The notes under the pieces were generated by a model, which was not told where the DNA came from, searched no databases, and saw only the letters and a list, made by a program, of their open reading frames with translations. Shown piece by piece: positions 10,120 through 20,033 of a DNA stretch of 64,000 nt. Positions within the stretch are counted from its first letter, which is position 1. Each line of letters starts with the position of its first letter. Source of the stretch: CAISCU01 sp051861545 (GTDB taxonomy: Bacteria; Bacteroidota; Bacteroidia; UKL13-3). The stretch spans positions 1 to 64,000 of the forward strand of contig JBIMKP010000003.1 in the NCBI GenBank assembly GCA_051861545.1. Direction: 5' to 3'. Both the position numbers and the translations under genes were made by a program.

Positions 10120-11370
10120 TTATTTAAAAATTATTTTATCATAATCACCTAAGGTTTGATAAGATGAAATAATTACTTCATCTCCATCAGATAAGCCTTC
10201 TTTTATTTCATAGAAATCAGGATTTTGTCTTCCGATTTTAATCGCTTTTTTTGTTGCTGATTTTTTATCTTTTTCTAAAACATAAATCCATTGACCCGAA
10301 GTACTTTCATAAAAACCTCCTTTTTCAACAAGTAATGCTTTCTCATTTTCACCTAAGCTAAGTCGGATTTGAATATTTTGTCCTTTTTTAATTCCTTTAG
10401 GAATTTCGCCATTGAATTGTAGGTCTATTTCAAATTTTCCATTAACAACTTGTGGATTGATGGCATTAATTTTCAGTTGATAAAATTTTTGATTGATTTC
10501 AAATTCTGCGATTTGACCAATTGTAATTCTATTGATATAGTGTTCATCAATTTGGGCACGTATTTTATACCCATTTAAAACATCAATCTGACCTAAATTT
10601 TGACCTTTGTTTTTGAGCTCACCTATTTCTGCCTTAAATGAAGACAATTGACCGGCAGAAGGTGCGCGAACGATTAAATCTTCAGTTTTCTGACGCATAA
10701 GTTTAATATTACTTTGCATCCTAGAATATGATTCTCTCATTTGTTTCATTTGTTCATAGGCAGTAATTGAATCCTGAACAATTGCTTTTTCAATCAATTT
10801 TTTTCTTTTTGATGAATAATCATAATTGTTTTTGAATTGAAGATATTCTTGTTTTGATATCAGGTTTTCTTCAAAAAGTTTTTTATTGGTTTCAAATAAT
10901 CTTTCAGCTTCAAGAAATTGAAATTCAACATCAGCTAATTGATTTAAACGATTTACTTTTAAGTTTTCTAAATTGTTTCTGGCATTTTGAAGGTTGTTAA
11001 TTAAATCAAAGGCCTGAGTTTCTCTTTGTAAAAAATCTAATTGTAAATCAGTATTTACTAGCTTCAGCAGGGCTTCACCTTCTTTTAAAATGGCTCCATC
11101 CTGAACAAACTTTTCAGCAACTCTTCCACCTTCTATTGCATCGAGATAAATTGTTTTTATTGGAAGTACAATTCCATCTATGGCAATGTATTCTTTGAAT
11201 TCACCATATTTAACAAATCCAACATGAACTCTGTTAATATCAGCTTTTACTTCTTTCGAAAAATTTGTTTTAATTAAATAAAACATGAGTAATAAGAAGC
11301 TAATTCCGATAACAAAGTATAGGATAGTTTTTGTGTTAAATTTCTTTTTTTCAATAATTCTATCAACCAT
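10120..11370 (-). CDS. HlyD/MacA-like membrane-fusion protein
   Basis: A 416-residue periplasmic adaptor. One N-terminal transmembrane anchor (about 17-34), a lipoyl half-motif around residue 85-105 (GGRVAEKFVQDGAILKEGE), a long alpha-helical coiled-coil hairpin (about 110-240), the second lipoyl half near 250 (VRAPSAGQLSSFKAEIGE) and C-terminal beta-barrel and membrane-proximal domains. This is the standard order in MacA/HlyD adaptors, which link an inner-membrane ABC pump to an outer-membrane channel. No TolC-like gene is nearby. First gene of the export operon; its promoter must lie in the 218-bp gap shared with the divergent acetyltransferase gene. Confidence 0.88.
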   Translation of the reverse strand: MVDRIIEKKKFNTKTILYFVIGISFLLLMFYLIKTNFSKEVKADINRVHVGFVKYGEFKEYIAIDGIVLPIKTIYLDAIEGGRVAEKFVQDGAILKEGEALLKLVNTDLQLDFLQRETQAFDLINNLQNARNNLENLKVNRLNQLADVEFQFLEAERLFETNKKLFEENLISKQEYLQFKNNYDYSSKRKKLIEKAIVQDSITAYEQMKQMRESYSRMQSNIKLMRQKTEDLIVRAPSAGQLSSFKAEIGELKNKGQNLGQIDVLNGYKIRAQIDEHYINRITIGQIAEFEINQKFYQLKINAINPQVVNGKFEIDLQFNGEIPKGIKKGQNIQIRLSLGENEKALLVEKGGFYESTSGQWIYVLEKDKKSATKKAIKIGRQNPDFYEIKEGLSDGDEVIISSYQTLGDYDKIIFK

Positions 11371-11588
11371 AAGAAGAGCAATTTAGTTGCTGCTTAACTT
11401 AATGTATTTAATTTTGTATCAAAGGGTTGCTGCCTTTATTATTGGAAACCGCTTATCAGGAATTTAGGCCTGAATTTTTAGGATTATTCATTTTGATGTT
11501 TAATTTAATTGGGCATAAATCAGGATTTTATGTTAAATTTAGATCTAGTTAATTAGTCAATTCTTCCTTAAAAAAATGTTTTAATTAA

Positions 11589-12152
11589 ATGGAAATTTTA
11601 AACCAATCTTATTTTTCTGATTTTCCTATTCTTCAAACTTCTAGATTAATTTTACGTAATTTATCATTAGATGATGCCAATGAAGTTTTTAGAATGAGAG
11701 CAAATTCTAGGGTAAATCAATTTATTGGAAGAGAAAATATGCAGGAGGAAAAATCTGCAAATGAATTAATTGAAAGAACCTTAAATGCATATCAAAACAA
11801 ACAAGCAATTGCTTGGGCTGGTTTACACAAAGAAACAAATAAGATTATTGGTACCTGTGGTTTGATGTCAATTGAATCAACTAATAGAAGAGCTGAAATA
11901 GGAGGGGAGATGTGGGTTGATTATTGGGGTAAGAACTTGGCAAATGAAGCTGTAACTGCAATTGTTAATTTTGGATTTGAAAAATTGAATTTACATGCTA
12001 TAGAAGCAAAGGTTTCACCATTAAACAGAGGTGCAATCGCGATTTTAATAAATTTAGGTTTTCAGCAAGAAGCCTATTTTAAAGATAGATTTTTTCACAA
12101 CGGAAAATACAATGACTTAGCTGTTTATACTTGTTTTAATTTGAAAAGGTAA
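11589..12152 (+). CDS. GNAT N-acetyltransferase (RimJ/RimL-like)
   Basis: A 187-residue acetyltransferase of the type that acts on protein N-termini or small molecules. An N-terminal TSRLILRNLSLDDANEVF segment, a central IGTCGLM strand and a GEMWVDYWGKNLANEAV acetyl-CoA loop are typical of the Acetyltransf_3 group. The C-terminal third is copied at 14545-14748, where it is a broken fragment, showing that this gene was part of a tandem duplication together with the secreted protein gene that follows. Substrate not predictable. Confidence 0.85.
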   Translation: MEILNQSYFSDFPILQTSRLILRNLSLDDANEVFRMRANSRVNQFIGRENMQEEKSANELIERTLNAYQNKQAIAWAGLHKETNKIIGTCGLMSIESTNRRAEIGGEMWVDYWGKNLANEAVTAIVNFGFEKLNLHAIEAKVSPLNRGAIAILINLGFQQEAYFKDRFFHNGKYNDLAVYTCFNLKR

Positions 12153-12200
12153 TTAATTCTTAAATTTACTTTAGTTAAGTATTAAACATTTGAAAATAAA

Positions 12201-12208
12201 TATATTTG
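12201..12208 (+). promoter_or_regulatory. Candidate -7 promoter box TATATTTG
   Basis: TATATTTG matches the Bacteroidota -7 consensus TAnnTTTG and lies 13 bases before the ATG of the first large secreted protein. The same box is kept at 14802-14809 before the duplicated gene although the sequences around it have diverged. I see no good TTTG -33 box at the usual distance, so this is tentative. Confidence 0.4.
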
Positions 12209-12221
12209 AAAAAACAAGACT

Positions 12222-14465
12222 ATGAAACATTATTTTACCTCATTAATTTTAATTATTATTTTAGGTTCATTTCAATTAAAAGCATCCCACTATATGGGCA
12301 GCGAAATGACTTATACTAGAGTAAATGCAACTACAATCAATGTAAAACTAAAGTTATACAGAGATTGTTCTGGAATTGGATTTTGTGGATGTCCAGCTGG
12401 ACCATTGAATACTTCTTGCACAGTAAATGTAACATTATATGGAAGGACTAGCACATGTAACAATACAAATTTTGGAACTACTGCCCTAAGTATTGTTCTT
12501 GGAGCAGGAGTGGTGGATGTAATTCAATTATGTTCTCAAGCAGGGGCTACAAATTGTTCAAATTGCGGAACTAAAACTCCTGGCTCATTTAATCCTGCTG
12601 CCGAAATTTATACTTTCCAAGGAAATATTAGTCTGGCTTCTGTTCCAGCTTCTTGTAATACTTTAGCTGTTGGTTTTTCTGAATGTTGCAGATCCTTCTC
12701 AATAACATCTTTACAAAATCCTTCTTCACAAAATTTTTATACAGAATTAGTTTTTGATAAAAGATTTTCAAACACAAGTCCGAGTTTTATAAATAAGCCA
12801 CTCGCTGCTGTATATGCATTAAAAGACGTTTATTATAATATTGGTGGTTTTGATCCTGATGGGGATTCTATATCCTATGAAATGGTTTCAATTTTAAGTG
12901 CTCCAAATGTTAATGCCACTTATATAAGTCCATATTCTGCATTAGTTCCATTTCCATATTTGGGTGCTCCAAGTCAAAATAATAATTACCCATTTGGCAT
13001 TAGTTTTAATAATTCTACAGGTGATTTAAGATTTAGACCATTGGGAAATTTTGATGCTCCATTTGCTGTAATGATAAAAGAATGGAGAAAAGATTCGACC
13101 AATACTTGGGTTAATATATCTGGAGTTCGCAGAGAAATGTTAATCATGGCCAGAATTAACATAGTTAATAATTCGTTACCTTGGATAAGAACCTATGATT
13201 TAAATACACAATCAACGGCAACACAACCTTTATTAAATTATACTATTAATGCAGGACAACAATTATGTTTTGTAGCAGTTGCTTCTGACTCAACTGATAC
13301 AACAAATTTAACTTGGAATGCTCCTCCAGATTTAACCACATTGGGTGCTAATTTAATTCCTATGTATACACCATCAACAAGAGCACTTAATGGTCCTAAA
13401 AAAGATTCTATGTTGTTTTGTTGGATACCACCGGTAAGTGCAGCTCGCAAAGCTCCATATTTTATGACATTTACGGCTTCTGATGCTAATTGTCCTTTAC
13501 CTGGAACTTATTCAAAAGGAATTACAATTAAAGTTGATTCTGCAAATGGGATATTTACTCCTTTAATTCCACCCAATCAAATGACCGTGTCAAATAATAC
13601 TGGTAATAGTATTTCCCTCAATTGGACAGCAGGAAGTGGTTCAAATTCATTAGTAATAGCTAGAGCAAACAATGCTAATTTTACACCTCCAACCAATGGT
13701 GTTGCTTATACTGCAAATTCAGTTTTTGGACAAGGTACTCAATTAATGAAAACTGCAGGTTCTTATGTTGTTTATAATGGAACTGGAAATACAGTTAATA
13801 TTACGGGATTAACTCCTGGAACAACTTATTTCTTTAGGGTTTATTCATTCAATGGTACAGGTACATCAACAAATTACAATAGAGGTTTTTATACTTCAAC
13901 TTCCACCCAAACTCTTCCTGTAGAATTGAAAGAGTTTTCAGTAATTATAAATGAAAAAGGTGAAGCAGAATTAAAATGGACAACAGCAACAGAACTCAAT
14001 AACAGTCATTTTGAAATTGAAAGAAGTTTTGATTCTGAAAACTCATTTTCTCAAATTGGAAAAGTAAAAGGACAAGGTAATAGTAGCTTATTAAAGTCTT
14101 ATCAATATTTTGATGGACTAAATTTGATGGATATTTCTGCTAGTACTATTTATTACAGATTAAAACAAGTTGATTACGATGGTAAATTCGAATATTCACC
14201 TGTAGTTAGTTTAAACTTAAATGAATCAACAAATAATTCAAATTTAATTGTAGTGAATCCAAATCCATTTAAAGATGAAATTAAAATAAGCGGAGTTAGA
14301 GAATTAAGCAGTTTAAAATTATATGACCCAAGCGGCAAAGAAATCATGAATAAGGTGCTTTCAGGTTCGGTTGATGGTAGTTATATCATTAAAGTTAATA
14401 CTTCAGAAAAAGGCATGTTTATTTTAAAAGTTAACAACCAATCTTTTAAACTGATAAAAGAATAA
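12222..14465 (+). CDS. Large secreted T9SS cargo protein, paralog 1
   Basis: A 747-residue exported protein. Signal peptide at 1-21, then a Cys-rich N-terminal region beginning SHYMGSEMTYTRV, a type often annotated in Bacteroidota as PKD or gliding-associated surface proteins; a DPDGDSISYE motif near 212 looks like a Ca-binding cadherin-type site. A fibronectin type III-like domain covers about 450-565. The last 180 residues contain a conserved linker (LPVELKEF) and a T9SS type A sorting domain (VNPNPFKDEIKISG to the end, closing with FKLIKE). The protein is therefore predicted to reach the cell surface or medium through the type IX system. Paralogs follow at 14823 and 17076. Confidence 0.85.
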   Translation: MKHYFTSLILIIILGSFQLKASHYMGSEMTYTRVNATTINVKLKLYRDCSGIGFCGCPAGPLNTSCTVNVTLYGRTSTCNNTNFGTTALSIVLGAGVVDVIQLCSQAGATNCSNCGTKTPGSFNPAAEIYTFQGNISLASVPASCNTLAVGFSECCRSFSITSLQNPSSQNFYTELVFDKRFSNTSPSFINKPLAAVYALKDVYYNIGGFDPDGDSISYEMVSILSAPNVNATYISPYSALVPFPYLGAPSQNNNYPFGISFNNSTGDLRFRPLGNFDAPFAVMIKEWRKDSTNTWVNISGVRREMLIMARINIVNNSLPWIRTYDLNTQSTATQPLLNYTINAGQQLCFVAVASDSTDTTNLTWNAPPDLTTLGANLIPMYTPSTRALNGPKKDSMLFCWIPPVSAARKAPYFMTFTASDANCPLPGTYSKGITIKVDSANGIFTPLIPPNQMTVSNNTGNSISLNWTAGSGSNSLVIARANNANFTPPTNGVAYTANSVFGQGTQLMKTAGSYVVYNGTGNTVNITGLTPGTTYFFRVYSFNGTGTSTNYNRGFYTSTSTQTLPVELKEFSVIINEKGEAELKWTTATELNNSHFEIERSFDSENSFSQIGKVKGQGNSSLLKSYQYFDGLNLMDISASTIYYRLKQVDYDGKFEYSPVVSLNLNESTNNSNLIVVNPNPFKDEIKISGVRELSSLKLYDPSGKEIMNKVLSGSVDGSYIIKVNTSEKGMFILKVNNQSFKLIKE

Positions 14466-14477
14466 TAAAGATTGAAT

Positions 14478-14536
14478 ATGAATAGAAAAATTATAACAAT
14501 CCTTTTATTCTAGTTTTATATAGCGATTAATTTAAA
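14478..14536 (+). pseudogene. Remnant of the 5' end of a third-paralog copy
   Basis: Directly after paralog 1 an ATG opens a short frame (MNRKIITILLF then stop) that matches the start of the third paralog (ATG at 17076, MNKKIIVFILTLF), with the same preceding context as the junction after paralog 2. It marks the place where the tandem duplication broke inside the third gene. Confidence 0.55.
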
Positions 14537-14544
14537 AACTAGCA

Positions 14545-14748
14545 ATGGTCGCTAAAACTGCAATTGTTAATTTTGGATTTGAATAATTGAATTTGCATGA
14601 AATAGAAGCAAAAGTTTCACCATTAAATAGAGGTGCAATTGCGATTTTAATAAATTTAGGTTTTCAGCATGAAGCCTATTTTAAAGATAGATTTTTTCAT
14701 AAAGGAAAGTACAATGACTTAGCGGTTTACACTTGTTTTAACAAGTAG
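14545..14748 (+). pseudogene. Fragment of duplicated GNAT acetyltransferase
   Basis: About 204 bases are roughly 90% identical by eye to the last third of the acetyltransferase gene at 11589-12152 (from ..TAIVNFGFE to ..YTCFN). There is no start codon or N-terminal part, and an in-frame TAA at 14584 follows FGFE. The fragment ends at a TAG at 14746. It is debris of the tandem duplication that also created the two neighbouring secreted protein genes. Confidence 0.88.
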
Positions 14749-14801
14749 TTCTGGTTAATGTTAAAAATTGAATTTAATGTTTTTTAGCACTTTTATTTGG
14801 A

Positions 14802-14809
14802 TATATTTG
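14802..14809 (+). promoter_or_regulatory. Candidate -7 promoter box TATATTTG, second copy
   Basis: Copy of the TATATTTG box seen before paralog 1, 13 bases upstream of the paralog 2 ATG. Conservation in an otherwise diverging spacer suggests function as a Bacteroidota -7 element. Confidence 0.4.
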
Positions 14810-14822
14810 AATAAAAAATGCT

Positions 14823-17063
14823 ATGAAACAATACTTTACACTGTTTATTTTGTTCTTGTTTTTAGGTTCATTTCAAACAAAAGCATCTCATATCATGGGT
14901 AGCGAAATAACTTATACTCGTGTTAATGCAACTACTATAAATGTAACTCTTAAGTTATATAGAGATTGCAATGGTATTGGTTTATGTGGATGTCCTGCTG
15001 GACCTTTGAGCTCAACTTGTGCAGTTTCTGTTACATTATACGGAAGAACTAGTACTTGTAATAATACCAATTTTGGCACTACTAATTTAACAATTGTTCC
15101 AGGTTCAGGAATTGTTGATATCATACAATTGTGTTCACAATCGGGAGCCACTTTATGTTCAAATTGCGGAACAAAAACACCGGGTACGTTTATGCCTGCC
15201 GCTGAAATTTATACTTTTCAAGGAAATGTTAGTTTAGCCTCAGTTCCTGCTGGCTGTAATAATTTAGCTGTTGGATATTCTGAGTGTTGCAGAACGGCTT
15301 CAATTACAACTTTTTCTAGTCCATCTGGTCAAAACATTTATACAGAATTGGTTTTTGATAAACGTTTTTCTAATACCAGCCCTTCCTTTACCAATAAACC
15401 TTTAGCTGTCGTTTATTCAGGTAAGGATGTAAATTATAATCTAGGAGGTTTTGATCCTGATGGAGATTCTCTTTCTTATCAATTTGTTTCTGCTATGAGT
15501 TCATCAACAACTAATGCAACTTACCAAAGTCCATACAATGCAACTACACCTCTACCTTATTTGGGATTTCCATCAACAAGCACAAATTATCCTTTAGGTT
15601 TATTTATTAATCAAACAAATGGTGATTTAAGGTTTAGACCTACAGGAACGTTTACTGCACCACTTGCAGTTATGGTGAAGGAATGGAGAAAAGATTCTTT
15701 AAATACATGGGTTAATATCTCAAATGTTAGAAGAGATATGCTAATAATTACAACAATAGGAAATAATAATTTATTACCTGGAATATTAACCTATGATTTG
15801 AATACTCAGCCTACAGCGACCCAACCACTTTTAAATTATACAATAAATGCGGGTCAGCAATTGTGTTTTGTAGCAGTTGCCTCTGACTCAACTGATACAA
15901 CAAATTTAACATGGAATGCACCACCTGATTTAACAAATCTTGGTGCAAATTTAATTCCTATGTACACGACTTCTACAAGAGCTTTAAATGGACCTAAAAG
16001 AGATTCAATGTTATTTTGTTGGATTCCTCCTGTGAGTGCATTTAGAAAAGCACCCTATTTTTTAACACTAACATCAACTGATGCAAATTGTCCAATGCCG
16101 GGCACTTTTTCAAAAGGAATTACAATTAAAGTAGATTCTGCAAATGGAATTTTTACGCCACCAATTCCACCTAATCAAATGTCAGTTTCAAATAATACGG
16201 GTAATAGTATTTCATTAAACTGGACAAAAGGTAGTGGGACAAACAGCTTGGTTATTGCTCGAGCAAACAATGCTAATTTTACACCACCAACAAATGGTAT
16301 TTCCTATACAGCTAATTCTGTTTTTGGCTCAGGTACTCAACTCCTTAAAACAGCAGGTTCATATGTAGTTTATAATGGTACTGCGAATTCTTTTACTATT
16401 ACGGGTCTAGCGCCTGGAACCACTTATTTCTTTAGGGTTTATTCATTCAATGGTTCAGGCTCATCAACAAATTACAACAGAGGTTTTTATACTTCAACTT
16501 CTACACAAACGCTTCCTGTAGAATTAAAAGAGTTCACTGTTCAATTAAACGAAAAAGGTGAAGCTGAATTAAATTGGACAACCGCTACAGAAATTAATAA
16601 TAGTCATTTTGAAATTGAAAGAAGTTTTGATTCTGAAAACTCATTTTCTCAAATTGGAAAAGTAAAAGGACAAGGTAATAGTAACTTATTAAAGTCTTAT
16701 CAATATTTTGATGGATTGAATTTGATGGATATTTCAGCTAGTACTATTTACTACAGATTAAAACAAGTTGATTACGATGGTAAATTTGATTATTCACCAG
16801 TAGTTAGTTTAAACTTAAATGAATCAACAACTAATACTGATTTAATTGTTGTGAATCCGAATCCATTTAAGGATGAAATTAAAATAAGTGGAGTTAGAGA
16901 ATTAAGCAGTCTAAAGTTATTTGACCCAAGCGGCAAAGAAATCATGAATAAGGTGCTTTCAGGTTCGGCTGATGGCAGTTATTTGATTAAAGTTAATACT
17001 TCAGAAAAAGGCATCTTTATATTAAAAGTTAACAACCAATCTTTTAAACTGATTAAGGAATAA
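14823..17063 (+). CDS. Large secreted T9SS cargo protein, paralog 2
   Basis: A 746-residue paralog of the protein at 12222-14465, with the same signal peptide, Cys-rich N-terminal domain (SHIMGSEITYTRV), DPDGDSLSYQ motif, fibronectin type III-like domain and T9SS type A sorting domain. By eye the two proteins are about 85% identical, with the C-terminal 200 residues nearly unchanged at both protein and DNA level, which suggests recent duplication or gene conversion. The gene is preceded by the acetyltransferase fragment and followed within 12 bases by the third paralog. Confidence 0.85.
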   Translation: MKQYFTLFILFLFLGSFQTKASHIMGSEITYTRVNATTINVTLKLYRDCNGIGLCGCPAGPLSSTCAVSVTLYGRTSTCNNTNFGTTNLTIVPGSGIVDIIQLCSQSGATLCSNCGTKTPGTFMPAAEIYTFQGNVSLASVPAGCNNLAVGYSECCRTASITTFSSPSGQNIYTELVFDKRFSNTSPSFTNKPLAVVYSGKDVNYNLGGFDPDGDSLSYQFVSAMSSSTTNATYQSPYNATTPLPYLGFPSTSTNYPLGLFINQTNGDLRFRPTGTFTAPLAVMVKEWRKDSLNTWVNISNVRRDMLIITTIGNNNLLPGILTYDLNTQPTATQPLLNYTINAGQQLCFVAVASDSTDTTNLTWNAPPDLTNLGANLIPMYTTSTRALNGPKRDSMLFCWIPPVSAFRKAPYFLTLTSTDANCPMPGTFSKGITIKVDSANGIFTPPIPPNQMSVSNNTGNSISLNWTKGSGTNSLVIARANNANFTPPTNGISYTANSVFGSGTQLLKTAGSYVVYNGTANSFTITGLAPGTTYFFRVYSFNGSGSSTNYNRGFYTSTSTQTLPVELKEFTVQLNEKGEAELNWTTATEINNSHFEIERSFDSENSFSQIGKVKGQGNSNLLKSYQYFDGLNLMDISASTIYYRLKQVDYDGKFDYSPVVSLNLNESTTNTDLIVVNPNPFKDEIKISGVRELSSLKLFDPSGKEIMNKVLSGSADGSYLIKVNTSEKGIFILKVNNQSFKLIKE

Positions 17064-17075
17064 AATAAATTGAAC

Positions 17076-19302
17076 ATGAATAAAAAAATTATTGTTTTCA
17101 TCTTAACATTATTTTCATTTATTTATAATTCAAAAGCTGGACATTTTGCAGGAACTGAAATTACCTATCAGCATATAAGTGGCACCAATTATCAGGTAAC
17201 AATCAAGTTTTATAGAGAATGTTCAGCATTTTTGCCTTGTGGATGTGTGGGAGGATTTCCATCTTCAACATGTTTTTTACAGGTAGTTTTAAGAAACAAA
17301 TTATTAGGAAACTTAAGTCCAAATTATGGATCATACAATTTACAATTGGTACCAGCTTTAAGTGGCAGAGACATACTTACGCTTTGTAGTACACAAAATT
17401 CGAATTGTACCAATTGTGCTACTAAAACTGCTGGTTCATTTACTCCTGGTTTTGAATTACTTGTTTATACTGGGGTAATAGATATCAGTGTCGTTCCAAC
17501 AAATGTTAGTGTAATTTCTATTGGTTATGGCGATTGTTGTAGAAATCCTCTTATTACCACAATTGTAAATCCAAGTTCTGTTGGGTATTTTAATGAGGCT
17601 ATTATTTATCGTGCTTACAATAACAAAAGCCCTTTAATAAATAGCCAGCCATTATTATTGGTTAGTAGTGGTTCTGATGTCAATCATAATTTAATGGCAA
17701 CCGATCCTGATGGAGATTCATTAAGTTACCATAAGGCCCCATCAATGAGTGCGATTTCTGTTCCAGTTTCTTACTCAGTTCCATATTCAATCAATTCTCC
17801 TTTTCCATTTTTTGGGAGCTCCAAATGCTAATGGGAATTATCCATTTGGTTACAGAGTTGACTCTATAACTGGTGACATCTATTTTAGGCCACAAGGAAA
17901 TTTCACATCAGATGTTGTATTTAAAATTAAAGAATGGCGAAGATTGGCCAATGGAACTGTAGTTCAGGTGGGAGAAACCAATAGAGAAACTTCAATTTTC
18001 TCGAAATTTAATGTGATGAAAATTCCTCCTTCAATAACAACATACGATGCTGGTGGTCTTGTTACTACTCCAACACTTAAGACTACTTATACTACTTTAG
18101 CTGGTCAACAGATATGTTTTAATTTGTACGCAACACATGCTGATACAACGGACCTAACTTGGGTTGCTCCAACTTTTATGATTAATTCAGGTGCTACTTT
18201 TACTAAATTGTATGATACCTTAACAAGAGCAACAAATGGACCCAAATTTGATTCTGTAAAGTTTTGTTGGACACCTCCAGTTGGAAGTCATAACATAAAA
18301 CCATACGCTTTTTTTGTAAGGGCAACTAGTCGTTCTTGTAGTGTTAATAGTTCGAATAGTAGAGGTTTTTTAATTAAAGTTGATAGCAGTAATGGTGTAT
18401 TCACTCCTTTAATTCCTCCTAATCAAATTATGATTTCAAATAATACTGGAAATAGTATTACATTAAACTGGACCTCAGGCTCTGGTTCACAAAATTTGGT
18501 TGTTATGAGGGCTTTAAATAATAATATTGCATCACCTGTTAATGGGGTAAATTATACTGCTAATTCGAATTATGGAAGTGCAAATTCCTTGATAGGAACA
18601 GGTTCTTATGTTGTATACAATGGAACTAATAATTCAGTAACAGTAAGTGGTTTAAATTTTAATTCAGTTTATTTTATTAGGGTTTATACATTTAATGGTT
18701 CTGGTATAAGCTCAACATACCTTACTTCTAATTTTGCTCAAACCTCAACTCAAACATTGCCTGTAGAATTAATAGAATTTACTGGGCAGTTGAATGAAAA
18801 GGGGGAAGTGGAATTAAAATGGACAACGGCTACAGAAATCAATAACAGCCATTTTGAGATTGAAAGAAGTTTTGATTCGGAAACATCATTTAATAGGATT
18901 TCAATTGTTAAAGGACAAGGTAATAGCAAGCTCCTTAAATCTTATCTATTTACCGAATCTTTCAACTTGATTGATTTTGCTGCGAGTAAAATTTATTATA
19001 GATTAAAACAGGTGGATTATGATGGAAAGTTCGACTATTCACCAATAGTAAGTATTAATTTAAATTCTAATCAGGAAAAAACTTTATTGGTTAATCCAAA
19101 TCCATTTAAAGATGAAATTAAACTAAGTGGAGTAAGAGAATTAAGTAGTTTGAAATTATATGACCCAAATGGAAAAGAAATCATAACAAAAGTGCTTTCG
19201 GGTTCGGTTGATGGAACCTATTTGATTAAGATAAATACTAATGAAAAGGGAATTTATATTTTGAAGTTAAATGAAGAAACATTCAAACTAATTAAAGAAT
19301 AA
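17076..19302 (+). CDS. Large secreted T9SS cargo protein, paralog 3 (frameshifted)
   Basis: Third, more distant member of the family, with a signal peptide (ending NSKAGHFAG), the Cys-rich domain, the DPDGDSLSYH motif, a fibronectin type III-like domain and the same T9SS sorting domain. The frame breaks at a run of six T at 17808-17813: frame one ends at 17831 and the rest continues in another frame to 19302. Removing one T restores the family sequence PF-LGAPN and a protein of about 740 residues, equal to its paralogs. Either a real inactivating +1 shift or a homopolymer sequencing error. The better start is ATG 17076, not the TTG at 17070. Confidence 0.75.
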
Positions 19303-19327
19303 ATGTATTAAGCTAAAAAGTATTTTA

Positions 19328-19363
19328 AAGTCGGAAGGAATTAATTTTACTTCCGATTTTTTT
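19328..19363 (+). terminator. Rho-independent terminator after paralog 3
   Basis: Stem TCGGAAG (19331-19337) pairs with CTTCCGA (19350-19356), flanked by A-rich and T-rich runs (seven T follow). It lies between the plus-strand secreted protein gene and the minus-strand lipoprotein gene and can serve both. Confidence 0.8.
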
Positions 19364-19375
19364 ATATAATAACAG

Positions 19376-19975
19376 TTACATGTAATTTTTTACCGTCACC
19401 AATAACCTTGAATTGAAAAGTGATGCTGGAGAAGCAACAGGCTCATTAAATGGAATTTGTTTACCATATCTTTCTTTTAGTTTTTTTCTAACTATTTCAG
19501 AGTTAAGATTGAAATCACTCAGTTTTTCTAATTCACTCAATTTTATTCCAGCGCCTTTTTGGTATATTTTCCAAACGAGTTCTGAGCAATAGATGTTTTC
19601 ATCAGACCAATTGAACCACAAATCATAAGGTTTTCCAATCATTTTTTGTCCTATTTCTTCCATTGATTTGAGTTGATTTACACTCAATGGTTTTGCGAAT
19701 CTCTTGAGGACATAATGATTGTTTTTTCCTTTATTTATCCATGTTTTTAACGCGGTTAGTTTAACAGGTTGAACTGCTTCTAAAACATAAGTTTGGCCAT
19801 TCTTTTTATATATGACTCCACAATGAGAGTATATAGATTTTGTAGCAAATTGAATTGCTTTACTTTGGCTTGATTCCGACTCCTGAAAAATGACATCACC
19901 TGATAAGAATTGTGACTCATCAATTTCCGGATTACAGGAACAAAAAAGAATGATGATGAAAATGAACCTATTCAT
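19376..19975 (-). CDS. YiiX-like permuted NlpC/P60 lipoprotein
   Basis: A 199-residue protein with a short lipoprotein-type signal (Cys at residue 14, FCSC). The body matches the permuted papain-like amidase fold of the YiiX/YebB group: an early histidine in YSHCGV (about residue 50) and a late cysteine in IYCSELVWKIY (about 128) are the expected catalytic pair in permuted order. SGDVIFQ near the N-terminus is also typical. Such proteins cleave amide bonds in cell-wall peptides or lipids. It ends next to the terminator of the convergent secreted-protein cluster and stands alone. Confidence 0.75.
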   Translation of the reverse strand: MNRFIFIIILFCSCNPEIDESQFLSGDVIFQESESSQSKAIQFATKSIYSHCGVIYKKNGQTYVLEAVQPVKLTALKTWINKGKNNHYVLKRFAKPLSVNQLKSMEEIGQKMIGKPYDLWFNWSDENIYCSELVWKIYQKGAGIKLSELEKLSDFNLNSEIVRKKLKERYGKQIPFNEPVASPASLFNSRLLVTVKNYM

Positions 19976-20033
19976 ATTTAAATTTCAAATAAGATTTAAA
20001 TAGGTTCAAAAGGTTTAAATGATACTTTACTTT

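Noticed and set aside
17749..17831. Two separate genes at the third T9SS paralog
   Set aside because: Alignment with paralogs 1 and 2 shows one continuous protein interrupted by a single base in a six-T run.
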